DNA of 64,000 bases from Panicum virgatum (Eukaryota > Streptophyta > Magnoliopsida > Poales > Poaceae): the NCBI RefSeq assembly GCF_016808335.1, contig NC_053149.1, positions 14,187,714 through 14,251,713 of the forward strand, read 5' to 3'. Below, piece after piece: positions 1 through 12,602 of this stretch; positions within the stretch are counted from its first letter, which is position 1, and each line of letters opens with the position of its first letter. The notes beneath the pieces are model-generated. The model searched no databases. It was not told the origin of the DNA and saw only the letters and a list, made by a program, of their open reading frames with translations. The position numbers were made by a program, and so were the translations under genes.

Positions 1-1
1 A

Positions 2-610
2 AGTTATGCGGATAAACGACGTGACCCACTTGTTTTTGAAGTTGGTGACCACGTCTATTTAAAAGTATCACCTTGGAAAGGCGTGCAAAGATTTGGGATA
101 AAAGGAAAGTTAGCTCCTCGCTATATTGGGCCCTACCCAATTGTGGAAAGGTGTGGTCCTGTAGCTTACCGGTTGGATCTTCCAGCAAAATTTTCAGCAA
201 TTCATAACATCTTCCATGTGTCACAACTGAAGAAGTGTTTGAGAATTTCAACTGAAGCTATTGACAGTGACACCATTCAGTTAGAATCGGATCTCACTTA
301 TCCGGAGCATCCAATCAAGATACTTGATCGCAAGGATCGAGTTACTCGTCGCACAACCAATAAATTCTACAAAGTTCAATGGAGTAATCACTCCGAAGAT
401 GAAGCTACTTGGGAGCAAGAGGAATTTCTTAAAGCCAAGTATCCTGATTTCCTAAACTCTCATCCAGGTACTTCACCTTTCAACCTTCTCTTCTTATATG
501 TTTCTATCGTGCCTGAATCTCGGGACGAGATTCCTTTAAGGGGGGAAGGCTGTAACACCCCGGTGTTAGTTTTGACGTTAATATCGTGCTTAATCGCTAA
601 TCAGGGTTAA
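2..610 (+). CDS. Ty3/gypsy polyprotein, C-terminal fragment (integrase tail plus chromodomain)
   Basis: The reading frame is open from base 2. It shows the integrase C-terminal motif [11 protein letters not shown], then FHVSQLKKC, then a chromodomain-like stretch (KILDRKDRVTRR ... YKVQWSNHSEDEATWE). The real start is off the window. In the full element this part would tether integrase to chromatin and steer integration. The frame has no stop before the polypurine tract: it runs through the tract and about 60 bp into the 3' LTR before TAA at 608-610. The nested chromovirus at 38281-52133 has the same oddity. Confidence 0.85.
   Translation, partial: SYADKRRDPLVFEVGDHVYLKVSPWKGVQRFGIKGKLAPRYIGPYPIVERCGPVAYRLDLPAKFSAIHNIFHVSQLKKCLRISTEAIDSDTIQLESDLTYPEHPIKILDRKDRVTRRTTNKFYKVQWSNHSEDEATWEQEEFLKAKYPDFLNSHPGTSPFNLLFLYVSIVPESRDEIPLRGEGCNTPVLVLTLISCLIANQG
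534..549 (+). other. Polypurine tract (plus-strand primer site)
   Basis: A purine-rich run, ctttaaggggggaagg, sits directly before the TGTAACACCC that opens the LTR. This is the expected place for the primer of plus-strand DNA synthesis in an LTR retrotransposon. Confidence 0.7.
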
Positions 611-3600
611 TCATGGTCATTAGCGTTAATCGAGTTCGCGTGGTAAAACATTGTTTAGCAGTGTTCGATCTCGTTTTTCTCCATGATCCGAGCTTCAAAT
701 CATTTTTCGCCCAAAACAAAAGTTGTAGCTCTTATCGTTCTCTACAACTTCTATTTTGGCGAAATTTCATGTTCCAATGTAAAATTTCGAGTTTTGGATG
801 GTCAAAGTCAGCTAAAAACCACTCAATCTCGGTCAACGGTGACTGCCCTGTTTTCGCCAGTTCACCGCCGATCTCGACGTTCGCGTCGCCACGCGTCGGC
901 CGGCGTCGAACCTCGCCCTCCGCGCGTGCCTTATCCGTTCGCGAGCGCTGGAGGCTTCTCGTCCTCATCCCTTTCTCCTTCATAGCGCACGGGTTGAGCC
1001 GAGGCCGAGCGAGCAGCGACCGCCGCCGGCGTTGCTCCGACCACCCATCGCCGTCTCGCCTCGATCCAGTGTGCCCCAACCTCCCTCGCCGCACCCCGCA
1101 CCCACGGCGCCCATCTCTGAGCCCGTTTGGGCCATCCCTCGGCCGAATCAAACCCCGCTCTGGCCGGCCACTCCTGTTCTCCGCCGGAACGCCGCCCTCC
1201 TCGTCGAGCTTCCCTTCCCGGCCTCCCTTCGTTCGATTCGGCCGCATGGTGAGCTTTCCCGAGGCCTTCTCGTCCTCCCTGAGCTCCTTTCCCTCCCCTT
1301 CTAGCGCCGCCGCCGGCGGAACGCCGCCGCGAGCGCCATGGCGCCGCTGCGCCCGCCGCGGGTCACCTCTGCGCGGCCTCGCCCGACGCCGCCTTGCTCC
1401 CGGGGGATCGCCTGGGCCCCCAGCCGCGTGCGCGCCCCGCCTCCGCCGCCGCTCGGCCACGGCCGGGCCGGACCGCCGCGCCGCCGTGCGCGCCCCCGCG
1501 CGGCCACCGCTCTGCTTCGCGCCGCCACCGCTCTGCCGCGTGCGCCGTCGCCCTAGCGCGCGCGCCCCTGCTCGGCCGCAGGCGCACGGCCCCCCCCCTG
1601 CGCGCGAGCAACCGCGCGGCCCAGCTGGCCGGCCGGCCCCCACGGCCGTCGTGCGCGCGCTCCGCGCGCCGCCGGGGCAGAGCAGAGGAGCAGGGGCTCC
1701 CTCTGTTGCTCTGCGGGTGGGGCCCGCAGGTCAGTGGGGGTAGGGGTGGGTTTTGTTTTTCTATTTATTTGATTTGAGTAAGATTTGCAAAATTCGTATA
1801 AAATCAAGGAAAAATGCGAAAAATGCAAACCAAATTTTGTTGGGTTTCTTAAGTTAAAGTCTTCAGAGGTAAAATACTCATGCTTGTGAAGTGTCACTTG
1901 TGCCCCTGCTAAATTTTCAGTTTGTGTTTAACCTAGTTTATTTTTACCAGTTGTTCTGTTGCTCTAAAAATTTATAAAAAATTCACAGTGGCTTACTCCT
2001 TACATGTGTAGTCCACTGAAAAATTTCCAGGTGCATATCCTGTATGCATGTTTGTGGATCTTTTGTTGCTCAGTTTATTTTGCTAGGGCAAAAAGAAATG
2101 TTTTCCTTTTTGCAATAAAAATTATAAATTTTTCTTGCATGGCATCTTTCCTTACGTGTAGACTTCGCGAGTGAAGCCGTCTACGAGTTGATCGCTGAGC
2201 CGCTCCAGGAGCCGCAAGCAAGGGAACCGCACGCCGAAGCAGCCGTCGAGCCAGATCCAGAAGTCGCTAACCCCGCTGACTGGCAAGGCAAGCCCCGGTG
2301 CATAACCCTTAATTTCAGTATTCAATAATTGTTATATAATTATTGTGCATTTAAGTTTCTAGGAGTTGATTGGAACCTTAGATGCATGATCCCTAGGGTT
2401 CCTCAGTGTCTCTACTAGTATACAGGTCGTTAGTACTGCAATGCTTAATTAAGATTCGGTAGAAGACGAGTGATTCCTGTCACTCGCGAGATATAGGTCT
2501 TGTTACTTATGAAAAAGTTGCTGGAGAATGAATCTTGAGAAAAAGAAAGGAAAAATGGAGACCGGGCGGAGATGGATTGGTTATGGATATGGAAGTTATG
2601 GGAAGTGAGCCTCCGCCTGTGTCGATTGAGGACCGTACCGTTGTTGGCACTACTGATCGAGGATTGAACAGTACTAACCGCATGCCGGGAGTAGGAGGTA
2701 GTCGAAACCGGTAAGCTCAGTACCATATGTGCCCCGGTAGGCGGACTTGATACTGTCTTCACCAGTGGAGCTAGTATACAAACTCATGGCTGACCCTTCG
2801 TTGGTATCGGTGGGGCTAGCAGTCCCGGGTCGCAGGGCAGTTCGCCTATTCGGTGTGCATATGTGAAGGGTTGGTGTGTATAGCCCGACGGGGCCTATAC
2901 GTGCCGTGTTGGTTAGGTCCACCTTGCAAGGTTAAATCGAATCGATTCGCCGTGACTCGCGGATATGAGAACCTTGATCTCTCTGTCACATCGTAGTAAA
3001 GAAGTGGAATGAGTCTGAACTGAGAATGTTGGTTGTGGTAAGCTGAAAAGATAATGTGATCAACCATGTATGCTCTAGAGTACTAGGCAAACCTAAGTTA
3101 TAAGGGTCAACTCAATTGGCACTAAAATATTGAAAGTAAGGATTCAGTGCTAGCTGCTTTTCAGCAAAATAACCCCAGAGCCAAAAAGCCTTTCATGTCT
3201 AGTTAATGGGCTAAGTATACCCATGGACGGGTAAGTCTTGCTGAGTATTAGAATACTCAGGCTTGTTGTTGCCATATCTTTTGAGCAGGTTGTATTCCGG
3301 AAGTCTGCGAGGAAATTAGTGTGTCCTGGAGTGGTCAGCCTCTTCCTCCAGGTTGGACGGTCGAGTGGGTCCCGTCTTCTCCGTGAAGTGAAGGCAGGTG
3401 AGTCTCACATCAGTGGGCAAGATGTGAAGCTCGTCTTCTGTCGTCGACGTTATCTATCGTTTTGTTTTAAAGCTTGTTTTTAACTCTAAATTGCTTTCCG
3501 CTGCTTTTGAACTCTGAGATTTGAATTGTAAAACTGACTTGTAAACCCTTGTTGTAGTTTAAGTTGGTGCTTCTGTTAAACTCGGTTTGTACATGGCTTT

Positions 3601-3773
3601 AAACGTTTTTGTTGCCGGTAATCATCTGTGCTCGTCTTTTGGCGAGAGTTCCTGTGTAATCGATCCTGGTTAAAGCAGGCAGTCTGAGTGTACTGGTGAA
3701 GTACAGTAGCGGAGGTTTAAGTTAAATGGTTAATAGTGCACTTGATCGGTATTATTTGGACCGCTCTGTGACA
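551..3773 (+). repeat. 3' LTR of the chromovirus (about 3.2 kb)
   Basis: It begins TGTAACACCC after the polypurine tract and ends CTCTGTGACA, giving the usual TG...CA ends. The interior has a very GC-rich block (about 850-1740) that produces many overlapping open frames on both strands, then AT-rich DNA. At 2160-2320 an exon-like acidic stretch follows an acceptor-like ctttccttacgtgtag. The 3' border is inferred from the terminal dinucleotide and has no second LTR to confirm it. Confidence 0.7.
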
Positions 3774-4216
3774 GTTAGCAGAGCGCTCTGTCCCGAGAGC
3801 TAATCCTGATCGACGAGCCGGCGAGCCCCCCGCCCCCGCCGTGGCGCGCGTACTGGGGAATCTCGTCCCGGTTTCCCGCGAACAAAAGTCCAACCCGGCA
3901 GCACGGCGCGCGGGGAAGAACGCAGAAGAATAATGCGGTGGTTGACCCGCCGTGTGTGACTGTGTGAGCGCGGTGGCGCCGCCCGCGGTGGCCGGCGGAT
4001 CCTCTGCGCCGGTGACGGAGCCGGCCGCTGTCAGATCCCGTCCCCTTTCGTCGCAAACGGAAAGTTCCTTTCGAGGAGGAGGTGGTGGCCCTTTTCCTGG
4101 GTGCGTGACGCAGACGATCTCGTCGGGCCAACCGGGACCGCTGCCGCAGCGCGCACCGCCAGCCGGCCAACCACCGCCGCGTCCTGTCGCGCGCTGGGCG
4201 CTGCGTTTCTTTTTTC

Positions 4217-4226
4217 TTTATAAAAG
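4217..4226 (+). promoter_or_regulatory. TATA box of the PSY-type gene
   Basis: The sequence tttataaaag lies about 130 bp upstream of the ATG at 4355, leaving room for a 5' leader of about 100 bases. The upstream 3774-4210 stretch is GC-rich. Its left edge is the LTR end at 3773, so the retrotransposon marks the outer limit of the compact promoter. Confidence 0.6.
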
Positions 4227-4354
4227 CGGCCACTGTGCGCGGCGCAGGTCAAAGCACCCTACCCCTCCCAAGGCCTCCTCGAGATTCAAGAAGAAGCCGA
4301 GGGGAGGTAACCGGAAAGGCGAGCGAGAGAGATCATCAGGGGGAGATAGGCGCC

Positions 4355-5334
4355 ATGCTCCCGGCCGCCAATGTGACGGCGCGGCAGCGCGGGAGCGCCC
4401 CCCGCCTCGCCGCGGCGGTGCTCCTGCTAGCGCTGCTCGCGCTCTGCTTCCTCGGCCGCGCCGACGCCGTGGCTTCTCTCGGTACCCACCCTTCCTCTGC
4501 CTCTGCCTTCTCCGGATTGGGCGTTCCGGGGCGAGAGATCGCCGTCGTTTGTATCCAGATTCGAGCTTATCATGCATCATACGTACCTGAGTATTTGATC
4601 CCTGTGTCTTCTTGCAGCCGGTCGTGCACCTGCGGCGGAGGAGAAGGGAGTGGCGAGCGCGCTGGAACAGGAGAATGCTGGAGCACAGGTCAGTGATTCA
4701 GATTCTTCTGTCCCTCTTCCCCTTCTCCTTCTCCCCCAGATGAAGCTTCAATCGTTCCAGCAGAGCTGATGTGCTTTTGTTTACCTTTCGAGACCGTTTG
4801 TTTTTTACTTATTTAAATTCAAACTAAAGTTTTAGTAATTGAAAAGCAGTTTGAACTTTGAAGGAAACACCTTCAGAGATAATATATTTCATGCTCTTTT
4901 TCTAAAAAAATAATATATGTCATGCTGACAAAGCGACAAGTACGTACTGATTCCACATTCTTTTAGTGTCAGCTGGCGAGCTGCCACTTTTTTCGTGAGA
5001 GCGAATCCAGGATTCTCAACTAACAGGGTTGCAACTTGCAAGTTGCAACTCTGTAAAAATAAATCAATCAATGATTACGGATACGGAAATCCCAAATGAA
5101 CAATGAGAAATTTGACAGTCGCTCATCCATCTGATTAAGACACATCAGGCGGTTATCCTAATGTTTCGTCCTGGTGTGCAGGAGGTGGAGCGCGGGCACT
5201 ACACGACCTTGTCGGCTGAGGCGGTGGCGGGGGAGGAAGACGATGGGCCAATGATGCCGGAGAGGGTGGAGCTGGAGGTGATCCAGGACTACAGGACCAG
5301 CGCCAACACCAGGCACGACCCACAACACCCATGA
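4355..5334 (+). CDS. PSY-family tyrosine-sulfated peptide hormone precursor (candidate)
   Basis: Three exons, 4355-4481, 4618-4688 and 5182-5334, join in phase (GT-AG borders) into 116 residues. Residues 1-38 form a signal peptide with a leucine/alanine core at about 19-33. The middle is acidic and variable. The C-terminus holds DYRTSANTRHDPQHP at 102-116. Plant PSY peptides have a conserved Asp-Tyr, a downstream Ala-Asn and a His-Asp-Pro; all are seen here, with one residue fewer between DY and SAN than in Arabidopsis PSY1. In the family, the Tyr is sulfated by TPST in the Golgi, and the secreted peptide acts through leucine-rich-repeat receptors on cell growth and stress balance. The start was chosen at 4355 because the signal peptide begins there; a longer frame upstream lacks a better start. 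Function is inferred from the motif. Confidence 0.75.
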
Positions 5335-6049
5335 TCGGCGATCGCCGGCAGCTGGATCGCCGCCGCATGGGGAGCAATCGATGACAGCCTCTGTAGCTTT
5401 ATGGCAGCAGGAGCAGGACTAAGCAGCAGGATCACTAGAGTAGTGGCAGTACTTGTAGCGGATGCCGGCGTGCGTGTGCGTGCTCAGCAATCACTTCGTC
5501 TTCTTATCTTCTTCTCTTTGCTCTTCTTTTCGCCTCAGATCGATCGATGCCTATCTCCACGTCTCGTCACTCCATACAAGAGCAAGTAGACTTCATTTTT
5601 GCTTTGTTGTTGTGTCGGTACGGTGACTCCTCAGTCATCACTGTGATCCTAGCTGGTTATTAACATGCGACTCAATCCTTGTTTAATTTGGTCTGTCATC
5701 CCTCTGTGCTTTTATTTGTTCTAGCTGCGAGTACCAGGCGTATATATATTGTTTAGTTCTTTCTCCATACCCCCTATGATGATTGATAAATTTTCGACAT
5801 GATTATGATCGATTGTTAGGACTCCAGTCAAATGGCTCAGTCGAGGCGAATATTTGTTCAGATATGTTCGATTCTAAATATGCAAGGGTGGTCAGAGTTT
5901 GTAAGTTATTTTGTCCATCGGATGAAGTGCTTGCCGATGCACATTTAACAAGTTATAGCCACACATTGTTGCCAGAGCATGTTAATTTGTGTCACATATA
6001 TTATAGTTATATGTAAATTATCCTATTTATTTTAAATTATAGATCATTT
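5335..6049. other. Intergenic DNA after the PSY-type gene
   Basis: The first 250 bases are probably 3' UTR of the gene ending at 5334. The rest is AT-rich with no coding signal that I can support. Confidence 0.5.
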
Positions 6050-6054
6050 TAAAT

Positions 6055-6655
6055 AGAAAAAAATTAATTTGCACCGTCAAACTGTCACATCAGCCCGATT
6101 TTCAACCTTCAACCACGAACACGGATAGCCAAAGTCATCCAACTATCGAAACTGGGCAAAGTTTGTCCCTTAGAATGTTTTCAATGGTGGTTTTTATTTT
6201 ATGAAATTTAAAAATAATCAAATATAAAGTAAAAAATTCATAACTAATTCATTTTAAATCAGAAAAGTAAGAAACTAATACCAAGATTTTTCTAAAAATT
6301 ACCTATCTATTGCCACTCTAATTCTCAGTTACTCAGTTATTTTTTTTCATATTCCTAGTATTTATTTGCTTATAGGATATTATTATTTTTGGAAAATAAG
6401 ATTCAAATAGATCAATATTAGACCGATTACGTTTTTAGAAAATTTTGGTACCCATTTCATATTGATTTAAAATGAATTAAATTTTATTTTGTAGATCTAA
6501 TGTGAATTTTAATTTTTAAAAATACAAAACTACCTTTGAAACCACCTTAATGTCCAAACTTGTTTGGTTCGATGGTTGGATTGCTCTCATTATTCCGTTT
6601 TGTTGGTAAAGGACTTTAGTTCGATGGTGTAAAATGGACCTTTTCCTTTTAATTA
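6055..6655. mobile_element. Degenerate inverted-repeat transposon, about 600 bp
   Basis: The left end reads tttgcaccgtcaaact and the reverse complement of the right end reads tttacaccatcgaact. Similarity continues inward for over 100 bases (for example catccaactatcgaa against aatccaaccatcgaa). The interior is AT-rich and non-coding. I could not fix the target duplication, so the superfamily is open. Confidence 0.5.
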
Positions 6656-7028
6656 CTTAATAATTAAAACTTTTTAATTGTGACCACATTTATAGAAAAG
6701 ATATATTGATATCCACAGTACCACATAAATATGCTACCAAGATATATTTCATGGTGGATGGATTTAATAAAGCTGATTTGATGTGGTAGATGTTTCCATG
6801 TTGGTGTACTTTTTTAAAAAACTTGATCTTTGTCTTAGAATAAACTAAGATCATCTGAATTTTGAAATGGAGTGAATATTTTAGTATTATAAAATACGAT
6901 TCGGTGGTCTACAAAGGTCGACCCAATAGAGAAGTGGCCTAGATGGCTAGACCATTGATTCAATGAACAGGAGGGTAGAAAAAAATAATGAAGGAAAAAA
7001 ATCATATTTATCTTTGCCCAACTATGGC

Positions 7029-7163
7029 TGGCTGTTCGGCTGGACGTGGTTTGTCGCTGGTGCTGATTTGTTGTAAGAGAAAAATACTGCTGGCTGGTGG
7101 TTGATGTTGATTTAGTGTGAAAAAAAACACTGCTGGCTAGCTAGCTGACAAGTCAACTGAACA
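7029..7163. mobile_element. Short MITE-like repeat
   Basis: The ends read ctgttcggctg and, on the other strand, ctgttcagtt. The interior carries repeated ctgctggctgg/gattt blocks common in small grass MITEs. It is non-coding and borders are approximate. The DNA from 7164 to 7518 shows nothing recognisable. Confidence 0.4.
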
Positions 7164-7518
7164 GAGCGTTGTCGAAATGTGAGTTTCTTCTGTAAACTGC
7201 AATATCAAATATTGATCCGCATTCAACTATCGAGGACCAATCACTAATTTTTTTCTCCGGATGACGACTAAACTCCAGTACTTTCACGATTTTTTTATCC
7301 TCGACGTCTAAATGCATTGCAGGTTAAAAAATAGAAAAAGAAGGTATGCTCGTGCTTAGTCTAACCTAACCTTTGTGTAATTTTAGTGTTTGGATGGCAC
7401 GGGGGATTACATTACAGTGACTTTCAACAGAAGCCAAAGGTCGCTGGGGCTCCTATACATCTTGTGGAAGATAGTTAAACAAGTTATCTATAAAGCCCGC
7501 TAAACCCCATTTATTAAA

Positions 7519-7645
7519 AAAATATTGAACCAATATTTCAAAAATATTGAACCAATATTTTGAAAATATTAGTTCAACAATTGGAAAATATTGAACTATT
7601 GTTTCGAAAATATTGAATCAATATTTTAAAAATGTTGAACCCAAC
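7519..7645. repeat. 22-bp tandem repeat, six copies, AT-rich and palindromic
   Basis: The core aatattgaaccaatatt (or a variant) starts at 7521, 7543, 7565, 7587, 7609 and 7631, an exact 22-bp period over six units. Each unit is itself a near-palindrome (aatatt...aatatt). It sits against a GC-rich trinucleotide-like block at 7646. Confidence 0.85.
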
Positions 7646-8070
7646 ATCATCTCCATCTTCTCCGTCTCCGGCGGCCGGCGGCGGCAGCTCGGCGCGCTCG
7701 GGGCAGCGCGGCGGTAGTGAGCTGCTGCTCGCTCGGGAGGCGGCAGCGCAGCAGCAACCCGCAGCAGCAGCGCACGACAGTAGCGGCGCGCAGCAATTGC
7801 AGCAGCAGCAAGCAGCGGCGCGCAGCAAAATTGCAGCAGCGGCGCGTAGCAGCAAGCAGCAGCACCCAGCGACGGCCCCGCAGCATCGAGCAGCGCGGCG
7901 CACGCGGCAGCGGCGGCGAGCAGCAGCACGCTGCGACGGCCACGCGGCAGCGACCAGCAGCAAGCAGCGCGACGCACGCGGCAGCGACGGCGAGAAGCAG
8001 CACGCGGGAGCGGCGGCGAGCGGGGCGCAGGCCACAGGCGGATGTGCGGGCGGGCGGCGGCGGTGCGTGA
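7646..8070. repeat. GC-rich, GCA/GCG trinucleotide-like low-complexity block
   Basis: Imperfect runs of gcagca and gcggcg units leave all frames on both strands open, giving Ala/Arg/Gln/Ser-rich conceptual proteins. No frame has a recognisable domain. I read this as low-complexity repeat DNA, perhaps the interior of an unidentified transposon. Confidence 0.6.
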
Positions 8071-8204
8071 ATCGATTGATGAGGAAGGGGGCACGAGGAG
8101 ATCTAATGCGTGAGATAGTTTGCACGAATCTCAAACACTGGAAGGTGTGAAAGAAAAATTTTTGCGGAAGATATAAAGGATTCCTGTCTGCAATCGGCTG
8201 TTGG

Positions 8205-8527
8205 GTGGGCCGAACAGTAAAAAGAGTTAGAGTTTTTCTACCTCCACTTCCCGGCCCAGCAGAACCCGCAATCACATATTCCCGTGGGCCGCCCAGCCCA
8301 TTCGGACCACGGAATGCAACGAATCGGACGGCTGCAGCCGGCGCGCGGCCCGTGCGGTGGCCCGATCCCGGCCGCTGGAAATCTGCGTGCGCGGCGCTGG
8401 CACGAGGGTTTTTATCGCTGCGGTGGCAGGGTTTTCCAGTTCCTTCGGCTGCTGCGGCGACAGGCATCTCCCCTCTCTCCCGGGAGCTCGAGGCGGATCG
8501 CTCCGATCGATCCCTACCGCGGGCGCC
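8205..8527 (+). promoter_or_regulatory. Promoter and 5' UTR of the small membrane-protein gene
   Basis: Several TGGGC/GCCCA elements cluster here (gggtgggccg at 8205, gtgggccgcccagccca near 8286). These resemble site II elements common in promoters of plant housekeeping and mitochondrial genes. The region runs into the ATG at 8528. No clear TATA box is seen. Confidence 0.45.
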
Positions 8528-11509
8528 ATGGCCGCCGCGGGGGACGCCGCGCGGTGCCCTGAGATCCCCCGGCGGTGCCACCACTGCGCCGGGCCGCTCT
8601 CCAAGGACATGGTACGGCGACTCCCCGCGATCGTTCTTCTCCCTCCCGTCCATGATCCTACCGCCATCCGGGCAGAGTCGCGGTGGCTTTGCTGCGTCCA
8701 TGTTTTTGTGTACGCCTGTCGCCTAACCTGTTGTTACTGCTACTAGTGGTTGTTGATTCTCCGCCTCGTTCCCGTTCTGCAAGTTGTTGGTACTTAGATG
8801 AGCTGTTCATGAAAGTACTTAGTTTGCAGAAATCGAAATCGGCAGCACGGCCGGGGATTATTATCGGGGTTGGAGGAAGAATACTAGGCTAATTCCATGT
8901 TTGTGATAAGCTTGACCTGCATTTTTTTCGCTGCATCTAGTGGCTGGTTCTCCACGGTCCGTAGTGTCCTTTTCTTTAATTTACCTACCTTAATTTTGGC
9001 CTGTCTTGGTTCGTTCTGCGAGTTTTGGTGCTCAGATACGCCTATGTTCTCGAGAGTAGTCATTTTATGCAGATTGACATTGGATGCCCAGCAGGGAGCT
9101 TTGCTTTTGGAGTTGGTGGAAGAATTCTAGGCTAATTTTCTAAGTAATTAACACAACTGGACTGATGCTCGATTTTGCTATTGCTTTAAGGAAACAAGCA
9201 GCTGGACGGTGTCTCCAATGGTTCGAGATAGCTTCTCCATGGTATGTTCCCTTTTCTAGTGTGACTGGTGTTGTGTAAGATCTTAGTACTTTGCTGTGGC
9301 AGTTTAGTATTTACACATGTTTACCTCCATCTTGTGGCAGATTGGTTCCGCTGTTGGGGGTATAGCGGGAGCATTTTATGGCTTCAACCACAGTATGTTC
9401 TCTTCTGTAATCGATCAGAGTTACTTCTACACTAGTTGATGTGTGGGTGTGGCAGTTATTTTGGGATCTACTATCTGCAGCTCATCTTGCATATGTATTG
9501 TGACTTCTGACTCTGAGTTGTGTTGCTAGTCGATACCTGCCTTTCGTACCGTGCTGAACCTCATTTAGCATTCAATCCACCGGAAACTTGCATGGTTATA
9601 TTATTCTGTTGGGCCAGAAAAAAAACTTTATTTATGTTGTCCTCCCGATTTGGGATTGTCTTTGCATCTGAAAATTATGCTTTGCACATGGCAATTGGGA
9701 TTGTCTTTTCATCTGAAAATAATGCTTTGCACATGGCAAAATGTTTGTTCATCCAGATCCCACCTGGTACATATGGAAGATCCTCCACCTCATTAGTTCA
9801 TGTTATATTTGCTCATCTTTGTTTATGTCATGTAGATGTTTTTGCTGGGTATATTGTAAGTCTTTGTCAATTGGTGCTGCTGTACAAATGATAATTATTT
9901 TGAAATTCTAATGCAGCTATGCCTGTTGTTCGACGTTACATAAAGGGGCCAATGTGGATGCATTTTCTTGTTGGTGTAAGTTATCACATTACTTATAGTT
10001 CATACATCCATACTTTTCTTATGGAGCTGTTTTGCATGAACATTTGGAGTTAGGAATTTTTATTAACTTCATGACCTTGGCCAATACAGCCTTCAAGGTC
10101 ATCAGGACCTGAAAGGGGGAGATGTGTCATTTTCTATGTGTACCAGTACCAACAGTCAAGACCTAATTAATTCTAAGTTGTTGTAAACACAGCATTCACA
10201 ACTTGTCTATGGACAGAGCTGAATATCCAATCAGACCTTGTTCCATTTAACAATACCATCAAATCAGATATTCTCAGGAATGTTGGGCACTGTCTTTTTG
10301 GTCAAGAACAATAAAAAATGGATCATGTGGTGATCTGGTTCAAAGCAGTACTTACTCTGATCCTCCTTTTTTTCCCCTCATGCAGGCACCCCCAGTTATT
10401 GTTTTCTCTTCTGCATGTGCTGGATTAGCAGGTTAGGCGTTTAATATCTTCTAGATGTACTTATTTTCGTCTGTTTAGCTATTTTATGTGCATATTCTCT
10501 TGTCAATAATATTAGCGTTTTTATTATCATGGTAATGCTGGATATAACTACATTCCATTTACAGGGATTTTATGTTATGGATAAGTTCCGTTTGTTGGTT
10601 ATGTTAGACAGTTCATATTGTTCACTATTGATAAAATGCACATGTTCCTTTAGTAATTGGGAAAGTATATCCTGTTAAGTATCTACCATACAATGTCATT
10701 CATATTTTGCTTTTGCAAACCTCCAGTAACCACTTGTGTGATTAAACCCTTGTAAGGCAATTTATGTGCACATCATCTTGCCTGTTGAATTATACGAATC
10801 GTTAACATATTACACATTGGCCGGGGCGTTGCTGCTTTTGGCGATGGTGTGCGCCATGGTGGTCTATATAGAAAAACATCCAACATAATTAACCTCAGCA
10901 ATAGGAGATCACACAACAAATCTGGGATCAATCGATTGAGTGAGCGAATTCTTGCCATGGTTGTGGGTGGCTGTTGGCATTGCTGGCTGGCGACCTTTTG
11001 CGAAGTGGGTGGGGTCAGAAACCAAATCCATGCATGGTGGATGCGAGCGTTGTGGGAGGCACCGAGTGAGGAGGAACTGAAATGTGGCCATCGGCTGTCA
11101 TGACACAATCAGAAATTGCACATTTTTCAATTTATAATGCTTCTCATGGTTGGTGTAGAGCATTTATTAGCTGTATAGATAGTTGAATGTCGTAGTGAAG
11201 ATGCGTGGTAAGCAAGTATGGCTCTCAACTTTTTTTTTTTTGCTTCTTCTTGATATGACTATTCCGTGGAATCAGTTAGACAATACATTCACCGCATGAC
11301 ATTGTTATCACTGAAGTTATTTTTATCTTCGATCTGTAGGTGGTACAATACCAGCAGCTGCACAGCTGGTTTCATCATCCTATCACGCTGCCATGTCATC
11401 ACCCTCCTCTGCCCGCTCTTCTCCACATACAGCCATGGCATCGCAGTCCTTTGCCCGCTCTGCTTCTCATGATGACATGCACAAGGCAAGAAGCTCCTCG
11501 CCATTGTAA
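8528..11509 (+). CDS. Small conserved membrane protein of unknown function (153 aa)
   Basis: Six exons, 8528-8611, 9191-9241, 9341-9392, 9917-9975, 10386-10431 and 11340-11509, join in phase with GT-AG borders. The N-terminus has a CHHC pair (Cys17, Cys20). Two hydrophobic Gly/Ala-rich segments follow: about 44-62 (IGSAVGGIAGAFYGF) and about 82-108 (APPVIVFSSACAGLAGG). Between them lies a basic loop, MPVVRRYIKGPMWMHF. The tail from 109 is Ser-rich and probably soluble. The glycine pattern and two short membrane spans recall small Tim17-like or other organellar inner-membrane proteins, but I do not recognise a named family. Site II-like promoter elements fit a housekeeping or mitochondrial role, which is inference. 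Intron 5 (10432-11339) is the largest. Confidence 0.8.
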
Positions 11510-12602
11510 CTTGCCTGTCTTGAGAAACTATCCTCTCAACTATGCAAGACAAGAGGGGGACCCTCTATGAACCATGAATGCGCTTACCACTTCTAGCCAG
11601 TTTAATGAGGCACTTCTTTGTAAATGGTATTTTTGCCCCAGGATACTATATATACCCTGTTCATAAATTTTGGCTTTTATCTTTGTCTCGATGTATAGCC
11701 TATGGCCTCAGGCCAAGTTTTGTGGTCCAATAATTCCCGAACTGTCGTGAGGTTTTCTTCATATATTCCATCACTCGAACATAATCTTTTGCTCAATTCT
11801 AGCTTGGCATAATTCAATTCTGACAAGACAAAATTCTTGTAACTTATTTGTTTGTTCATGATGACGTTGCCTTGCAGAAATGTTTGAAGTTCAGCCCTTT
11901 AAATCGCGGGTCTACTTGTATTCAAAAAATATGTAGTGTAACTACTATGTAGGTAATTTCTTTTGGCAAAAAAATATTATATGTAGTGTAACTACTATGT
12001 ATATGAATCGAAATTATGATAATTACGCTACACAACTGGCTTCCAAACTCCCAATCCCAATTTCTCCTTTGGGCTGAAAAGTTATAGCTCACATCCCATA
12101 CCTCCGGCCCACAGGCCCATTAGTCGCCCCTGACTCCATGCTGCCATGCTGGGTAATTGGGTAAACCATGTGCGAAGATCCGGTCTTGCTGGTAAAATCA
12201 AAAGATTATAGCAGCAGTTAGGTGTCTGGTAAATATGTGATGCGTGATCAATGACAACATCCAGTGCGCGTCATTATCTATTACTGTCAGCAGTACCTAA
12301 ATAGGCACAAAATAATAAGACTAAATAACTAGATATGCATGTTTTTTTAGCTTTTCCTTCCATCCATTCATCAAATTAAATCCGTCTCTCAGAATAACTG
12401 TCGTATAAGTGTTATAAGCATTAAATGTTATATCACATCAGAAAATTAAAAGAGTCATCTATGAGGAGAGAGGAGTTTCATAGGATAAAAGAAAAGTATA
12501 TTCACCATAACACTTCTCCGAGACAATTACCAAGTTTCTTGTTTTAGTAAGTGTACGATGACATTTTTCACTAAAATTGATCTTATATGTGTGTCTTCTA
12601 TC
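11510..12602. other. Intergenic DNA with degenerate repeats
   Basis: The first roughly 170 bases are probably 3' UTR of the upstream gene. A palindrome-containing direct repeat, tatgtagtgtaactactat, occurs near 11931 and again near 11981. A second degenerate MITE-like stretch may lie at about 12340-12540. No gene is supported. Confidence 0.4.

Larger units (their letters stand above)
1..3773 (+). mobile_element. 3' end of a Ty3/gypsy chromovirus (truncated by the window edge)
   Basis: The segment holds the C-terminal end of a pol polyprotein with a chromodomain, then a polypurine tract, then a long 3' LTR. The order and plus orientation are those of a Ty3/gypsy chromovirus, probably Tekay/Del-like given the LTR length of over 3 kb. 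The 5' part lies outside the window, so LTR identity and target duplication cannot be checked; GTTAG follows the proposed LTR end. The LTR ends only about 450 bp upstream of the TATA box of the PSY gene. Confidence 0.85.
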